Counted from the first letter of the stretch, positions 47,141 through 58,435 are shown. The stretch is DNA of 64,000 nucleotides from Haliotis asinina (GCF_037392515.1 NC_090281.1:44740645-44804644), one strand, 5' to 3'. The notes: generated from the sequence alone by a model not told the origin. Numbers and translations are program-made.

Positions 47141-47215
47141 ATACAATGGTATAATACATCACTTCATATAATGGTATAATACATCACTTCATATAATGGT
47201 ATAATACATCACCTG
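47141..47215. repeat. 25-bp tandem repeat, three copies
   Basis: 'ataatggtataatacatcac' plus 'ttcat', exact except at the ends. Confidence 0.9.
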
Positions 47216-47675
47216 AATCATCCAAACGTTCATCGATAGGTAGGGGTGGCCATTCTTCACTGAGTCGTGTTTGCATTATCCCAAGATTGATACTAAATGT
47301 GATTTCAGACACGTGTAAGGAGGAACCATTGTTATACCATTCAGTAAGTTAGACTGGTTTAACGGAATGGAATCGATGACGAAAAAAACAGATTGGAATA
47401 GGCAAGGCAGGATGAATGGCGTCTTTAACACGAGCCGAACCTAAGTATGGGAAATTGACGGAGGCTGTTTTGGAAATAACACTATGCAATTTGTGTCAGC
47501 GGTTTCTGGAAAGGAAATTAAGAGTTACTGGAGAAGCGATAGATTTAATACCTTTCAAATACACGACAAGTTGTACCACGGGGCGTTAAGATCAGATATG
47601 ATTTCATTCCGACTTTAAACACGTTTTCTTTCAACATAACGGTTCCGGTGACTTTTATTTTCTATGCAGTCATTC
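47216..47675. other. Non-coding stretch
   Basis: Nothing recognised. Confidence 0.35.
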
Positions 47676-50650
47676 TTGTGAATTGGTGGATGTTTTGGTG
47701 TACTCATGTATGCGTGTGGCGGTGCGCCATACATTTGTGGATGTGATGGTGGTGGCTCATATATACCGATGGTGGTGCCCAGTGCATTGGTGGATGTTGT
47801 GGTGTGCTGATGTATGCCGGTGGCGGTGTCCTATACTTTGGTGGATGTTGTGGTGCACTGAGGTATCCAGGTGCCGGTGTACTATCCATTGGTGGATGTG
47901 ATGGTGGTGTCTCATGTATGCCTGTGGTGGTGGACCATGCATTGGTGGATGTTGTACTATACTCATGTATGCCGGTGGTGGTGCCCCATGCATTGGTGGA
48001 TGTTGTGGTGTACTCATGTATGCCAGTGGTGGGGCGCCATGCATTGGTGGATGTGATGGTGGTGTCTCATGTATGAGGGTGCTGGTGCCCCATGCATTGG
48101 TGGATGTTGTGGTGTACTCATGTATGCTGGTGGCGGTGAACGATGGATTGGTGGATGTTGTGGTGTAATCCTGTATATCGGTGGCGGTGTGCCATGCATT
48201 GGTGGATGTTGTCGTGTACTCATGTATGCCGGTGGCGTTGTGCCATGCATTGGTAGATGTGATGATGGTGACTCATGTATGCCTTTGGTGGTGTCCCATG
48301 CATTGGTGGATGTTGCGGTGTACTCATGCATGCCGGTGGCAGTGCCCCATGCATTGGTGGATGTTGTGGTGTGCTCATATATGCCGGTGGTGGTGCGCCA
48401 TGCATTGGTATATGTGATGGTGGTGTCTCTTGTATGAGGGTGCTGGTGCGCCATGCATTAGTGGATGTTGTGGTGTACTCATGTATGTCGCTGGCGGTGT
48501 ACCATGCATTAGTGGATGTTGTGGTGTACTGATGTATGCCAGTGGTGGGGCGCCATGCATTGGTGGATCTTGTGGTGTCCCATGTAGTGCCGGTGGCGGT
48601 GTGCCATGCATTAGTGGATGTTGTGGTGTACTCATGTATGTCGCTGGCGGTGTACCATGCATTAGTGGATGTTGTGGTGTACTCATGTATGTCGCTGGCG
48701 GTGTACCATGCATTAGTGGATGTTGTGGTGTACTCATGTATGCCGGTGGCGTTGTGCCATGCATTGGTAGATGTGATGGTGGTGACTCATGTATGCCTTT
48801 GGTGGTGTCCCATGCATTGGTGGATGTTGCGGTGTACTCATGCATGCCGGTGGCAGTGCCCCATGCATTGGTGGATGTTGTGGTGTGCTCATATATGCCG
48901 GTGGTGGTGCGCTATGCATTGGTAGATGTGATGGTGGTGTCTCTTGTATGAGGGTGCTGGTGCGCCATGCATTAGTGGATGTTGTGGTGTACTCATGTAT
49001 GTCGCTGGCGGTGTACCATGCATTAGTGGATGTTGTGGTGTACTGATGTATGCCAGTGGTGGGGCGCCATGCATTGGTGGATCTTGTGGTGTCCCATGTA
49101 GTGCCGGTGGCGGTGTGCCATGCATTAGTGGATGTTGTGGTGTACTCATGTATGTCGCTGGCGGTGTACCATGCATTAGTGGATGTTGTGGTGTACTGAT
49201 GTATGCCAGTGGTGGGGCGCCATGCATTGGTGGATCTTGTGGTGTCCCATGTAGTGCCGGTGGCGGTGTGCCATGCATTAGTGGATGTTGTGGTGTACTC
49301 ATGTATGTCGCTGGCGGTGCACCATGCATTGGTGGATGTTGTAGTGTACTGATGTATGCCAGTGGTGGGGCGCCATGCATTGGTGGATCTTGTGGTGTCC
49401 CATGTAGTGCCGGTGGCGGTGTGCCATGCATTAGTGGATGTTGTGGTGTACTCATGTATGTCGCTGGCGGTGTACCATGCATTAGTGGATGTTGTGGTGT
49501 ACTGATGTATGCCAGTGGTGGGGCGCCATGCATTGGTGGATCTTGTGGTGTCCCATGTAGTGCCGGTGGCGGTGTGCCATGCATTAGTGGATGTTGTGGT
49601 GTACTCATGTATGTCGCTGGCGGTGCACCATGCATTAGTTGATGTTGTAGTGTACTCATGTATGCCAGTGGTGGTGCGCCATGCATTTTGAATGTGGTGG
49701 TGGTGTCTCATGTATGAGGGTGTTGGTGCCCCATGCCTTGGTGGATGTTTTGGTGTACTCACGTATGCCGTTGGTGGTGCGCCATGCTTTGGTGGATGTT
49801 GTAGTGTACTCCTGTATGCCGGTGGTGGTGTACCATGCATTGGTGTATGTGATGGTGGTGTACTCATGTATGCTGGTGGCGGTGAACGATGGATTGGTGG
49901 ATGTTGTGGTGTAATCCTGTATATCGGTGGCGGTGTGCCATGCATTGGTGGATGTTGTCGTGTACTCATGTATGCCGGTGGCGTTGTGCCATGCATTGGT
50001 AGATGTGATGATGGTGACTCATGTATGCCTTTGGTGGTGTCCCATGCATTGGTGGATGTTGCGGTGTACTCATGCATGCCGGTGGCAGTGCGCCATGCTT
50101 TGGTGGATGTTGTAGTGTACTCCTGTATGCCGGTGGTGGTGTACCATGCATTGGTGTATGTGATGGTGGTGTGTCATGTATGCCGGTGGCGGTGTGCCAT
50201 GCATTGGTGGATGTTGTGGTGTACTCATGTATGTCGGTGGTGGTGCGCCATGCATTGGTGGATATGATGGTGCTGTCTCATGTTTGAGGGTGGTGGTGCT
50301 CCATGAATTAGTGGATGTGATGGTGGTGTCTCATGTATGCTGTTGGCGGTGGACGATGCATTGGTGGATGTTGTGGTGTACTCATGTATGCCGGTGGCTT
50401 TGACCAATGCTTTGGTGGATGTTGTGGTGTCCTCATGTATGCCGCTGGTGGTGCGCCATGCATTGGTGGATGTTGTGGTGTACTCCTGTATGTCGGTGGC
50501 GGTGCGCCATGCATTGGTGGATGTTGTGGTGTCCTCATGTATGCTGGTGGCGGTGAACGATGGATTGGTGGATGTTGTGGTGTACTCCTGTATGTCGGTG
50601 GCGGTGCGCCATGCATTGGTGGATGTTGTCGTGTACTCATGTATGCCTGC
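47676..50650. repeat. 3.0 kb minisatellite, 51-bp unit, second array
   Basis: Same unit family as 29668-35420, roughly 58 units. A higher-order repeat of 153 bp (three units) is clear: the marker 'gatgtatgccagtggtgggg' occurs at 49045, 49198, 49351 and 49504. A further, larger repeat joins 48238-48440 to 48750-48950 and 49975-50080. The array stops abruptly where duplicated block 2 begins. Long open frames on both strands (up to about 450 codons) arise from the repeat itself. Confidence 0.97.
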
Positions 50651-50653
50651 CAA

Positions 50654-51428
50654 TGTGACATATTTATTCATGAAAACTGAAGGAATAAGCCATATTTTGT
50701 GTAGTCCATTTGTGCTTTATATCAATGCAACTGCGTCTGGTGCGTGAAAACATGAAAGTTCATGTGTACGGCCAGCATTGATCCATATACCAAATACTTG
50801 TGCCTGTTAAAACAGATGTCTTGCTTTTGTTCGAGGTCATCATCCCAAGCTCATTCCGATGATTTTACCACTCTACTCCATGGGAACTATATGCATTCTC
50901 TAAATAACACCTGTCATTAGACCTTTTATGTTGGTGCTCATTGACGGTGTTATGCAGTTGGCGTATTCAAGAAATCTCATAAACATGTCAATAGATAATT
51001 GGTTGTGATGTCAGTACGTGTGGATTGGAGCAAGTAGTCCAATGAATTAATAAAAATCATTGTGTAACAAGATTTATATAATCATTTACAAGAATTATGT
51101 TACAGAATATTTAAATGGTGCGTGCCGGTCTATCATTTGTTTGTTTATGTTCGGCGTACATAAATTTTTAATTTATTATTCATACATAAAACATAACTTA
51201 CATAACTGTACAATCTGCTTTGCATTTGGTGACTTTCGTGAATATAAGAAATTCTTAAAGTGCTACACAATCATACATCATCAGTGTCTACAGTGATAGT
51301 TCACTTCATACACAACTGACCCAACAAGATGGGAAAAAACTTTTCCATACTCTGTTATGGTCTTCCTTTCTACTTGAAGATGTTTTTTTGTCTTAGGTCT
51401 ATGGTTACTTCGGTGAGCATCCACAATT
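50654..51428. repeat. Duplicated block 2, second copy
   Basis: Near-identical to 28235-29008, same orientation. Here it follows the 51-bp array; at the first locus it precedes it. Confidence 0.92.
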
Positions 51429-51734
51429 GACGTATTTTGGGTTCCCATATCACACGTCATTATATGGATGGAATAGTGACTTTAATAGATATATCCTTTT
51501 CAAAATCGCTAAGGCATTTCAAAATCAAATTTAACACAAATATATTTTAAAAACTAAATTGATTGTTTATTCCGTTGTAAATGTTTGTAACGTTTTCAGA
51601 CTATATATTCTTATACGATGGTGTATTAGCAGTAATTCGACTTTATTTAAGACTTTAGTTGTAATATCTGCTAGTCATTTTGTTAGGTTTTTCAAAATGC
51701 TAATTGCATTTTCCCCATGAATTTACTTTCACAG

Positions 51735-51802
51735 ACAACTGTGAGGCAGGGTCTACGGAATGCTGAGTCTGTAGAAGGAATGACCCTAAATCCACAACAG
51801 AC
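51735..51802 (+). CDS. Internal exon 1 of an unrecognised gene
   Basis: Acceptor 'atttactttcacag', donor GTAAGA. Only one frame is open: TTVRQGLRNAESVEGMTLNP then QQ, ending with two spare bases (phase 2). It joins the exon at 51960 in frame. The first exon(s) of the gene were not found upstream, where the duplicated block and minisatellite lie, so they may be outside that region or in a large intron. Confidence 0.6.
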
Positions 51803-51959
51803 GTAAGAATATACTTTAATATGATTTAAATACAGTAACTGCAAGAGTTTCAATGCATTAAACCATTCAACAAGTAAAACTTCAGGTGTTTCTACAATAC
51901 CCTCGACATGAATTTATCTTCATTGTGCTGACAATAAATTTAGAATTGTATTTTTTTAG

Positions 51960-52027
51960 GTTGGAAACAGGACACAATAAGGACGCTAAGGCAGCTCTCC
52001 CTGTTATTCCGCACGCTGAGTTTCAAG
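51960..52027 (+). CDS. Internal exon 2 of the same gene
   Basis: Acceptor 'gtatttttttag', donor GTATTG. Joined to the previous exon (AC+G) the frame reads TLETGHNKDAKAALPVIPHA then EFQ and leaves one base. The agreement of phase with the preceding exon, and equal exon length (68 bp each), support the model. No domain is recognised; the segment is charged and soluble-looking. Confidence 0.6.
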
Positions 52028-52311
52028 GTATTGCAGTTCTGCTTAATGCTCTGTCCTCTATGCATCAGTGCACAACAAAAAATGAGCACAACCCGCTGTC
52101 ATATAAATAAGAATGCTCATTTCTTGTGCTCCAAACAGTAAAATTATGTAACAAAATGTGATGTTCATGGGCGATTTTGTTCAACCGTTTGAATCGGGTG
52201 CATGTGTTTGGTGACGACTTCTTGCTATAATTCTGTAATCACTCTATAATATACGTCAGTTTTATTGAAACATAAAGTTTCTGTCAGGGTATTGTATTTT
52301 GTTTGTTGCAG

Positions 52312-52405
52312 TGGCTCTGACAAGATGTTTGCAGACAAAAAAGGAAAGAAAAACAACCAAAACAAACACAATGATATCATGAGAAGAAGTTCCAGAAAAA
52401 CTACA
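52312..52405 (+). CDS. Lysine-rich internal exon of the same gene
   Basis: Acceptor 'ttgtttgttgcag', strong donor GTAAGT. The frame GSDKMFADKKGKKNNQNKHN, DIMRRSSRKTT is open through the donor and continues in phase with the terminal exon at 52882. It needs two bases from the preceding exon, while the exon at 51960 supplies one. Joined directly, the other frame would stop at 52380. A missed small exon, an alternative splice site or a separate isoform would resolve this. The region is strongly basic, suggesting a nuclear or nucleic-acid-binding tail. Confidence 0.55.
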
Positions 52406-52881
52406 GTAAGTAGACATGAAAACCAATTTCAGTAGCTTTCGGGAATCAAGAATTAGATGAAAATTTTTTAAGAGGATGCACTACATAACTTGGCTTACCA
52501 TTAATTAGAAAGGAAGAAGGCATGTTAATTGATGAATCTTAACTGAGATGATATCAATTAACAAGGCATTAGGCCTTGATAATTAATGACCCCTTACTGA
52601 CATGACTTGCTCATCAATGAACAAGGGATTAGGCCTTGTTATGTGTTGAGGCTTTGTTTAAGCCTGGGAGATACAGTAACAATCACCCCACAGTATTAAT
52701 CCGTGTGATCTTTCAAAGGAGAAAAAAGGTTGTACCATACAACACCTGTGTTCTAATGCACTAAATACACAAGTATCAATAATACCTGCTATGAGATAAT
52801 GAGAATAACCATTGATTCTATTTTCACATTGGTTTACCATTCACTTAATGCAAGTATAATCATATTGACTGTTTTCTTCAG

Positions 52882-52926
52882 AAATCGAGTCAAAGGGATG
52901 CAACAGGCAGACCTCCCCAGCCATAA
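52882..52926 (+). CDS. Terminal exon of the same gene
   Basis: Acceptor 'gactgttttcttcag'. In phase with the lysine-rich exon it reads KSSQRDATGRPPQP and stops at TAA 52924-52926. Another frame (NRVKGMQQADLPSHKKAKYE and on to about 53062) is open longer but is AT-rich at its end and out of phase. A poly(A) signal follows at 53086. Confidence 0.55.
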   Translation, partial: KSSQRDATGRPPQP

Positions 52927-53085
52927 GAAAGCAAAATATGAACAAGTATTAAAGAATGCACAACTACAATGCTATCCCATTGTTTTTGATTGTATATTTG
53001 ATAATAATGTGTCACATATTTTCCGTAAATTTGTAAATGGAATGTTTTTGTATGAAATTTAATCTTCCTCTTGTTATAACCTGTA

Positions 53086-53091
53086 AATAAA
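53086..53091 (+). promoter_or_regulatory. Poly(A) signal AATAAA
   Basis: 'cctgtaaataaacatc' lies 160 bases after the stop of the terminal exon. Confidence 0.65.
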
Positions 53092-53699
53092 CATCTAGTG
53101 TAAGCTTGACACTGTCTATTTGTTTTGGGATAATTTAATTTGCATGAAAGACGGGAGTATTATAAACGTGAAACAAATTCCGCATTAAAGAATACCATTT
53201 CCATCAACAGTGCAGTATTGACCATGGAGCACTATCAAGCGAACATCAAATTTATTACAATGTTATGGTATGCTAAATTCCTTGTTCACGCGTCATAAAC
53301 CAAATTCAGCATATTACAACTTTCACCACCTAAACAACCCACTCCTCGGCGCATTATCGCGATGATGTCACTGCAAGATGTCAAACCAGCCTACAACTCC
53401 TCAGAAACAATTTCAAAATGTTTTTTTATCCAATTTTTTATCCAATAAAGATGTAGCAGAGTAGCGAGGGAAATGGAAGCAGTGTGACTCGCCACACCTC
53501 AAATATGGTTCCTATGCCATGTGAATAAACTGACAATGCACAAAGTCGAACGAAGGCCATTCTGTGTTTTTACAGGCACAAGGTGGATAAGAAGGTACTA
53601 GTATCTGGCGTTACCGCTATTGATCACGAGATAAAAAAAACCCCAAAACATATGAAATATCAACATGTCAAATATTCCACCACTATAAGTATTAGTAAC
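53092..53699. other. Intergenic stretch
   Basis: Nothing recognised beyond scattered short frames. Confidence 0.35.
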
Positions 53700-54948
53700 A
53701 TATATTCCATTATATCAGTTCTGCTGTTTGTAAGAAAATAATAAAATTACAAGCATACAATGGCGATTCAGAAGTGCAATATGTTGTACCAGGGAGCCTA
53801 TATAGAGTATTGTAGAGTATCCCTGGTTGTACTTGGACTTTCGTCCCTCGTAAGGAAGCCCGCGAGAGACCAAACCCAGTCATAGAAGTGTAACGACGGC
53901 TACCGATTGTCTGCTTCATTTGCTGATACGCCGAGGGCTCACAAGGTGGGGCCCATAGTGTGTTCAGAAAGATGATGTGTTTGATGGGCATTTTAAAGTA
54001 TGGCGAGTCACAAGAAAGTAAGATTCTTTATGGATAACAACTTTTTGTATTGTATATGACGCGTCGTTTCACTATGGATTGATATACCGTTGTCAAACAA
54101 AATCATATACACTATCCATAAAGAATGTATGTAGAGATGTTGGGTTTTGTAAACCCATCTCTGAATTTGCGTTCGATCCAATCAAAAATCATCTCAGTAG
54201 AGATGGTGAACGACTGGAAACTGTAATTCGTCCAAGTACAAAGCAGGACTTGAAAATGACAAGCGTTTGCACCCGTTTCCGTGAGATCCAGTCATCCGAG
54301 AAAAACGGATGTAGTTTCTTTGCAACCCGTAGACATAAAAAACATGTCATATGTATAAGTATCACACCTGCTTAATTACATAATGTGGCTGAGACAGGAC
54401 TCGGATGCATGAGTCATCAATCAATTTATTTTGTTTATGGCGTATAGCCTGATAAGTGTTAAGTTTAAATTGCATGTGGTCAATGATTGAAGCTGTGTAT
54501 TGCATATTGTCTTTAGCAGACAGGCAGCCATACATATAGGTGTCAATAAACCAGACATTAAGCTTTCTCTGTGACAGAGGCTTCTTCTTACAATCAACAT
54601 GTTTTTTATGTAACGAGTAGATTATCTACTTGTTTGTGTACACAACCAAGATAAGACTACTGCTCACGATCTCATACTCCGGGCATGCATACTGTTTCAA
54701 GCTCCGTGAACCTATTCACTGCGCATGCGGTATGGGCGCAGCGCAGCACAACTGTTGAAACAACTTCTTCCCCCAGAGCTGGGGGAAATTTAGTGAATCG
54801 CTTGTACTCCGAATTCGCGGGTTTTTTCCATCGCGTGTTTTTTCTTTATAGGTTGAATTGGCATTTTTATGATTTGTTTCGGTAACTGCATACCAAAAGG
54901 TATCAGAATCTGCAAAGTTGTGTTTTCCTTTTTCATGTGACCTTTTAG
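53700..54948 (-). mobile_element. Terminal-inverted-repeat element, copy B (inverted)
   Basis: Reverse-complement match to the 4499-5742 element over most of its length: the cores 'cttgtttgtgtacacaacca', 'aggttgaattggcattttta' and the hairpin at 54023-54126 are shared. The right end keeps 'catgtgaccttt' of the terminal repeat; the left end is eroded. It contains no transposase frame. Confidence 0.8.
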
Positions 54949-56663
54949 AAAGTTTCGTTCCATGATATAACCTATCAAAATAATACAACATATCAATAAT
55001 GCCCTATGTTCCAGGGTGGGCAGTTCTGTCTGGAGGTCTTGATTTTTCTTTTTCTTTTCGAGCAGTGTCTGGCCAGCACTATGTTGCACCATGTTCAGTT
55101 TATTAATTTGCGTCTCCTGTCCAACATGAAATTTATCATTTCGAAAACGTTGGGATGGGCTTTTCCAACAAGTTACTTTAACCTCCCATGCCAACCTCCA
55201 ACCTGTTATTTGTCCAGGGCACATTTCTGTCATGGGCTTCCATTCCTGAAGGTTGTAGTTTAGTTATGTTAAATATAGCAGTATGTGTTAACTGCAACTA
55301 GCCCATGTACAACAGGTGTAGTCCCACGAAGCCTAAAATTATTCAGTTGGCTTATGGGACTTCATGCCTCAATGATTTTATGGGGTTATGGTGGATTGTT
55401 GCTTGGCTGACCACAGAAAGGAAGAATCAACAGAAACAACAAAAATCAAATATGATTGTGAAATATTTCAAAAGGTGACCTATCCCATCTGTATCACTGG
55501 TACTATTGGTAAAAGTTAGATCGACCACATGATTCATAGCAACATATACTGTCATGTGTTATGTTATCACAACACAATCTCTATCATTTAGCATATTATC
55601 AGAGGTGACAAGGTGATATTGTTTATGGTTATTGTTATTCACTGTTCTCAAACACAAAATAGGTGGGATACTGAGTCGGAACTCTTTTCTAAACAGCTTG
55701 CGCATAGTGAAAGACACACCCATGCATCTTCACTCCACCGAACACTGTAGTAAGAGCATCAGCATCCTACCCCTAACAGAGTGACCCCTGTCCACTGAAC
55801 AGTGGTCTGTCCCACTCTTATTTCACGCCCCAATTACCTCATTAATTATGTCGAGGGGTCAAACTGTAATTAGCCTTTGGGATTTATTAGGTGTGAATTT
55901 CAGGCCTTGCAGACCGTTTTACCATCACCCACCAGTTATCTCCCCTTGTGGATCAAATTGTAAATGTCTTGTAAACATCATCTTTCCAAAATAGTAAATG
56001 TCTTGTAAACATCATCTCTGCAAACGATTTACAAGCTTGTAAAGGTGAACTTTTTCCAGTGAATTACTACAACGCCCCTATGTATTGTACCATACTGTGG
56101 TATGTCACCAAGTGTTTTGAATAGATATTCTTTGTATGTTCTTTATCAATGTGGCTGTCGTTAATGGACAACTGTTCCTTATTATGGGAACATGATTTTT
56201 ATTTTGTCAACATCCAAATATGACCAGCTCAATGCTACTAAACATTTCAAATAAATATCTTTCAAGTGAGACAGTATCGTTTATTTTATGTTTAAAAAAA
56301 GGAAGATTGTTTTACAAGAGGGATGCTTTCAACTTTCCAAATGTCACCTTTTCCCATGCTTCACAAAAGTTCTTTCTTCAAAAAAGAGTATTGTACGATT
56401 GTTCCTCTTAAATATCAGCGATACAACTTAAGCATCTCGGTAAAAGTTTCAAAGGGTTTTATGGAAGTCATGTGTAGCGCATTATGAAAATGATATTCGA
56501 TGCCCTATTTGTACGGAAACAGATGGGACCATTCTGAACAATCGACTTGCCCTTGCATGTGTTTGTGACCGGTTAATTGTGGTCCAGGTGGCATTGCTTT
56601 GCTAAAAATAACCCTGTGCATCTGATATGATAAAACGGGTAGTGGAATATTTTCGATGCTTAC
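54949..56663. other. Intergenic or intronic stretch
   Basis: At 55967-56040 'aatgtcttgtaaacatcatc' occurs twice with a 31-bp offset, next to 'acaagcttgtaaaggtgaac'. A similar TTTACAA-rich cluster lies at 28005-28090. No gene is recognised. Confidence 0.35.
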
Positions 56664-56794
56664 GTCGGTCGCAGCCACCGTCGTTGATGGAGAATTGTAG
56701 CCAACCTTGCAATCGCAGGGACCAGCGTTGCAGGCGCTGATGGGTGTTTTGCAATCAGCGTCGGTGACACATGGGTAGCCGATGTATCCAATGG
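56664..56794 (-). CDS. Exon with EGF-like / EB-like cysteine pattern
   Basis: A 131-bp minus-strand exon has acceptor 'catctttcctcttcag' and donor GTAAGC. The frame (entering with two bases) reads IGYIGYPCVTDADCKTPISA, CNAGPCDCKVGYNSPSTTVA. The cysteine spacing C-x5-C-x6-C-x4-C-x-C followed by KVGY is typical of EGF-like or EB modules of secreted and surface proteins. The last six residues are Thr/Ala-rich, like a linker. The PAN-like exon lies about 0.9 kb upstream on the same strand and would be a natural partner, but their phases do not fit directly, so at least one further exon is needed if they belong together. No gene name can be given. Confidence 0.6.
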
Positions 56795-56927
56795 CTGAAG
56801 AGGAAAGATGCTTTGAAAACAGACTTGCTATGGAGTGAGTGAATGAAAGTTGAAGTCACTTGAACTGTGTCTCACATACATGTGGGCGTGTCCATTTGAT
56901 AGAGAGACAAACTTCATCTCAGTTGTG

Positions 56928-57088
56928 GACGGTGGGGTAGCCTAGTGGTTAAGGCGTCCGCTCGTCAAGCAGAAGATTCAAGTTCGATTCCAACATGTTC
57001 CCAATATCTGACGCCCGTTTCCCATACGTGATGTTGCTAGAATATTGCTAAAAGCCAAACGTCAAACTAAACCCACTCACTCACTCAT
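56928..57088 (+). repeat. tRNA-derived SINE
   Basis: 'ggtggggtagcctagtggtt' (A box) and 'gattcaagttcgattcc' (B box) are followed by 'gatgttgctagaatattgct' and a run of 'actcactc'. This is the best preserved SINE of the window, lying in the presumed intron of the minus-strand gene. Confidence 0.85.
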
Positions 57089-57684
57089 CTACATCGAATT
57101 CGTGAAATCAACAAGCAGTGATTTTGTACGAACAGCATTATTTACACCCTTACATAACACGATTGCAGCGCTAAACAATAAACAAATATTTAACGCAACG
57201 TTGGTATAGAAAACCTGCTATTTGAATATTCGAATCATGAGTGATGAAGACCGTAACATATATATCGCACGATTTCATGCTCACGGTGCTGGTATTTAGT
57301 TTCTCGATCAATGGACGTCACTCGCAACAGACGCACTGAGCTATTACGGATTTCCCTAATCCTTACATGGTACCCATTCACAGCTGGCTGAACTGGGACA
57401 CATAGTCACGGAACTTTGACAAAGTTTATGGCACGCTAAAATACCCACAACTTGGTGCTAATGGCACCCGTGTACTTTAAAAGAACTTGTTTCTGTGCAG
57501 TTGGAGTAAGCAGTAACTAAATTTCAGGACTAAGAAAAAGCATCCAGTATGACGAAACATACGTGGGTTGTCAGTTGGGTTAACCCAATACCGTCCTTAA
57601 ATGCATATAAAAGCACAGGTTAAAACATTTATCCTATGTCACTCATAAATACATAGCATAAACTCGTACTGCTTAAAAACTCAC
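57089..57684. other. Probable intron, nothing recognised
   Basis: Lies between the SINE and the PAN-like exon. No convincing exon was seen on the minus strand. Confidence 0.35.
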
Positions 57685-57917
57685 AGTTGGAAATATAGAA
57701 CAAACATGTTCCAGGCGTATACTGGGGCTTCGCTGGAGAAACCTGCACCGAGCAGACGACATTTGTTGTCCGCCATGTTGAACGTGAAGCTGACACAGCG
57801 CTGGTCTCGGATATTGTACAGCAGACAGAATGCCTTACTGTACGGAGCAGGAAGCGGGACACCAGTCGGTTTTTGAAGTTGTCCTGGCATATTGCATACT
57901 CCGCTATGACAGTCAGG
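57685..57917 (-). CDS. PAN/apple-like exon
   Basis: The minus-strand exon has a long pyrimidine-rich acceptor ending 'tttaacccatctgtcag' and a strong donor (CAACT|GTGAGT). The frame in phase 0 reads PDCHSGVCNMPGQLQKPTGV, PLPAPYSKAFCLLYNIRDQR, CVSFTFNMADNKCRLLGAGF, SSEAPVYAWNMFVLYFQ. The pattern 'FCLL....QRCVSFTFNMADNKCRLL' matches the core of PAN/apple domains (C-x8-C-x-x-F-x-F-N-x5-C-x-L). These domains bind proteins or carbohydrates in extracellular proteins and are abundant in molluscs. Another frame on the same strand looks like it begins with a signal peptide (MKTMPGYLISFLLPIT...), but that part overlaps the acceptor tract, so I treat it as a shadow. Confidence 0.65.
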
Positions 57918-58290
57918 CTGACAGATGGGTTAAAGAGCGTGGGAATGGTGATGGGAAGAAGAAAGGAAATGAGGTATCCAGGCATTGTCTTCATGTACGA
58001 AAAGAACGATATTTGAAACAGAATCTTACTTTCAGAGTGTTGCTGTGTAAAACTGAAAACATAAATCGAAAAATCACCTTGTACTGCTTTGACGATCGAA
58101 AAGTGCTGTCAGAACTTCTTTGAGGACCAGAAATTTTCTTTCAGTACTGCTTTGACGATTAGAAACGTCGCGTCAGAACTGCTCTGATGATCAGAAACGT
58201 CCTGTCAGAACTGCTCAGGCGATCAGAAACGTCCAAATAGCTTGAATATTGCTGAGTGCTATTTTACACTAGCCGGCGCCATCTAGTTAG
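57918..58290. other. Non-coding, with a short direct repeat
   Basis: At 58085-58228 'gctttgacgat(c/t)' or 'ctctgatgatcagaaacgtc' and 'gtcagaactgctc' recur about three times at ~35-40 bp. Confidence 0.5.
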
Positions 58291-58435
58291 TGAGTGAGTG
58301 AATTTTCTTTTACGGCGCAATCAGCAATATTCCAGTTATATGGTGGAGGTCTGTAAATAATCGAGTCTGGACCAGACAATCCAATCATCAACAGCATAAA
58401 CATCGATCTGCGCAGTTGGGAACCGATGACATATG
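58291..58435 (+). repeat. Abalone-type short dispersed repeat
   Basis: 'gtgagtgagtgaattttctt', 'gtaaataatcgagtctgg' and 'catcgatctgcgcagttggg' are all present. Confidence 0.85.

Noticed and set aside
48734-50077. A minus-strand open frame of about 447 codons
   Set aside because: It lies wholly inside the 51-bp array and drifts between different repeat frames where 53-bp units occur. Several other frames are equally open. It is a by-product of a stop-poor repeat.
52799-53062. Longer open frame over the terminal exon (KKAKYEQVLKNAQLQCYP)
   Set aside because: It is out of phase with the lysine-rich exon, and its end is AT-rich 3' UTR-like sequence.
54790-55233. 147-codon minus-strand frame
   Set aside because: It spans the edge of element copy B and unique DNA, has no recognisable domain or splice signals, and contains low-complexity lysine runs.
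57629-57994. Minus-strand frame starting with a signal-peptide-like MKTMPGYLISFLLPIT
   Set aside because: The hydrophobic part is the translation of the pyrimidine tract of the PAN-like exon's acceptor; the PAN frame has the consistent cysteine pattern.
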